Origin: Chamaea fasciata
Taxonomy: Eukaryota > Chordata > Aves > Passeriformes > Sylviidae
Direction: 5' to 3'
DNA: 64,000 nt
Assembly (NCBI GenBank): GCA_029207755.1
Contig: JARCOQ010000005.1
Coordinates: 63,561,414 to 63,625,413 of the forward strand
Shown here: piece by piece, positions 61,670-64,000 of the stretch
Numbering within the stretch: position 1 is the first letter of the stretch
How the letters are laid out: each line of letters begins with the position of its first letter
The notes under the pieces: generated by a model
Databases searched by the model: none
What the model saw: only the letters and a program-made list of their open reading frames with translations
Told to the model about the DNA's origin: nothing
Position numbers and translations under genes: made by a program

Positions 61670-64000
61670 TTGAACAGACTTAGTTGTGAGTCCTTTTCCA
61701 CCACCTCTCCAAAGAGGCTGAATGGGATGGGGTCAAGGGGACTTGTTCCTATCCAGGAGGACTATGGGCTAGAAATGTACAGGGAAGAACAGAAACATCA
61801 AAAAGGGTTAGGACTGAGGGAGAAAAACGCAGACATGAGAGATGATGTCGAGAAAAAGGGATGAGAAGAAGAAACAGTGAATTTTGAAGAAAAATCGTGA
61901 AGAGAATGAAGAAAAATGGAAACCAAGGGTGAAAAAAGAAAAAACAACTAAGAAACTAAGAAAGAAAAATATTATGCAACATCCTCAGGAGGAGGTTAAG
62001 CTCCAGGAACCGGTTCTCAGAAATTTGCTGTTTACAATGGACAGGTCACAGTAAGGTTAGAGAAGTCAGAAAATAGGGTTGGATGAAAAGTCATTTGATT
62101 CACAGTGATCTGTGATACTGAATGAACACAACCATAAACCTGGGAAATATTCAGTGTTCAAGTATGATCCATCTCACTGCAGCTACACTGGTGATGTAAA
62201 CAAGACCTGAAGAAAGAGAGAAGTTCTCTGAGTGGTAGCAAATTTAAGAATGAAATGTTGTTATGAAGGAGTGGGAGGAGAAAAATAAAACCAGCACTAA
62301 AAAAAAATCATGTTCAGAAGGAGAATGAAAGCTGAGAAATAGGAAGAGAAGAATCAGAAAGGGATAGAAAATCCAAGGAACGGAGGTGGATAGTGTTATT
62401 CTTTATTTGACAGAATGTATTCTTTATACAACAAGCTAAATCAGAAATTTATAGATGTTTGCTTCTAGCAAAAACACACATCAGAAAAATCCCTACCCAT
62501 GAATAGGATGACATTGCATTCTCAAGTTTTTGTATACCATCCTCATTTTCTGTTTTTCACAGCTAGAAGATAGGAGTATATGCTCTGAGGGAATAGGAAG
62601 TGCAGGATAAAGTCCATATGTTTCTCTGGGGAGTTATAGATTTGATAGGAAGCTGGTATAAATACATTAGTTATCTGTACCACAGAAACAGAAGTGGATT
62701 TCGCCTGTCCTGCAGGGCTTGGTATGAAAACTCTGAGTAGTTTGGAATTTTATGGGAGAACTTTTCTGTAACATAAGGAGAATAAATGGATCTGGGAGAG
62801 AGAAAGCTGTCAATAAAAAGAAAAGATTCGGATAAAGAGAAATGCAGAAAGAAGAGAAAGGTGAATTCCAGCAAGTTTATGGTCATCTCTGCCATTTTAC
62901 ACACTCATCCATCCAAGGTGAGGAATCTGTATGAGAATTTTTGCCCCACAGGAAGAGAAGCCAAGTTGAGTTTTTCTAATGATGGCGAAAGATATGAAAA
63001 TAAGAATAGTTAAAAAAGGGACTGCTGGACTTGGTGAACAGCTGGCATAAATAAATGCAGAATCTCATTACCTTTGGGACTGTCACACCCACTCACACTA
63101 GAAGTGAATTTAGCCCCTGGTTTTGTTGGGTACGTCACTGGCAGAGTGGGGACACACGGTGACCTTGGGGGCATGGATGTTTAAAGCATACACAGCCCTT
63201 CCTCAGCCTCAGTTACCCTTTGCCTACACAGGCAGCATAAGCAGTGTGGCTCCATCCGAGTCACTGAGGTTACATCAGAGAAAACGAGGGGAGAATTGGG
63301 CCTCCATCTCTTGTGCATAGAAACACTACAGTATTGTACGTCATCAGACGCCAGTGCAGCAATCATTTCCACACATATAAGAGAAAAGAGACAACCTCGT
63401 TTTTAATTTAGTTGTGATAGCATCAAAGAGACCCAAAGCCTATTGCTTTCTGGGAAGCAGGGACTTCAACAATAATCATTCTTTGCACATATATAGCACC
63501 TTCATTGCCAACTACTTACTTTATACCCTGGGGTGTGAAGAAAAAGGACTCCACTTAATTCCATATGCTCTTAATTGCTCTCTATCCCAGATCCTTCCTA
63601 GCAAAATATGATAGAAATACCTAAACTCACTGCTAATTTGTCAAATTAGGGCAGTCATTGACACCAGCAGAAAGGCAGGCCTAGTTTGCATCTTACATTG
63701 CAACTGCACAGCATAGCATCTAGAAACAAAAGAAATGCCAGACTAAGTAAATCTGAGCTCTGTTTAATCCCTGACAAATGTTTCAGGGAAGAGGCAAGAA
63801 CCACATGGCAGTCAGACAGGGGATAGACTGCCCTTGTGAAATGTTATCCTAGTTTTTATGGCGACTGGCTTAATTGCTGAATTACAAAACACCCAAAATG
63901 CTGTTCACATCCATTAGGAGGATGCTTAATTTTCGTGAACTCTGTCGTAAATGCCCACTTGCTTGCTAAATGTTGTTAAAATCTTGGCCATGAGAGCTCC
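61670..64000. other. Intronic sequence at the right edge
   Basis: Purine-rich stretches are frequent on the plus strand (about 61790-61970 and 62260-62390, and 62770-62860). No exon, RNA gene or named repeat was recognised up to the window end, which lies inside CACNG2 intron 1. Confidence 0.6.

Larger units (their letters stand above)
25737..64000 (-). other. CACNG2 intron 1 (3' part), about 38 kb
   Basis: No segment encodes the expected N-terminal exon (start MGLFDRGVQML, motif GLWRTCC) on the minus strand, and no nested gene was recognised on the plus strand. Most of the sequence is unremarkable, moderately AT-rich non-coding DNA. Supported contents are CR1 pieces (32628-32828, 43763-44091, 47843-47923), simple repeats (34238, 44267, 48361, 61640), a perfect hairpin (36798-36824), a G-quadruplex motif (39619-39639), a 26-bp duplication (58999-59050) and fossil repeats. 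The intervals 25737-28800, 36830-39600, 44300-47840, 48420-54600, 54740-58990 and 59060-61630 show nothing I can name. Confidence 0.85.

Noticed and set aside
25737..64000. Possible CACNG2 exon 1 in the right part of the window
   Set aside because: No minus-strand frame contains the conserved N-terminal motifs expected of TARP gamma-2, so the exon must be beyond 64000.

Overview
The window is vertebrate nuclear DNA, most likely from a bird. The gene content is amniote. The interspersed repeats are chicken-repeat-1 (CR1) LINE fragments typical of bird genomes, a probable avian-type retroviral LTR, and faint ancient amniote repeats; no mammalian Alu, L1 or B1 was recognised. Most long open frames are chance frames in GC-rich non-coding DNA. 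I did not find a previously undescribed system. The window is two ordinary, well-conserved genes plus a very long intron, with some structural oddities listed as findings.

Layout. (1) Positions 226-5540: EIF3D on the minus strand, coding for the cap-binding subunit d of translation initiation factor 3. Twelve coding exons (226-368 up to 5016-5150) join with every splice phase intact to give residues 1-450 of a protein of about 548. The last roughly 98 residues lie beyond the left edge. Its promoter is a CpG island at about 5200-5680 with a non-coding first exon ending at 5451. (2) About 5700-6770: AT-rich DNA ending in a probable plus-strand LTR. (3) About 6770-18110: intergenic DNA with one CR1 copy (8974-9375). 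(4) About 18110-64000: CACNG2 (stargazin, TARP gamma-2) on the minus strand. Coding exons 4 (20855-21390), 3 (21820-21960) and 2 (25653-25736) supply residues 71-323. A long, compositionally extreme 3' UTR probably ends near 18110. Coding exon 1 is not present, so 25737-64000, about 38 kb, is the 3' part of intron 1.

The two genes are in tandem on the same strand, with CACNG2 upstream of EIF3D. As I recall it, this matches the human 22q12.3 order FOXRED2-EIF3D-CACNG2-IFT27. They are not functionally linked. EIF3D is a housekeeping translation gene. CACNG2 encodes a four-helix neuronal membrane protein that traffics and gates AMPA receptors. The 38 kb of intron carries CR1 pieces at 32628, 43763 and 47843, simple repeats, a perfect 12-bp hairpin, a G-quadruplex motif and several fossil repeat tails.
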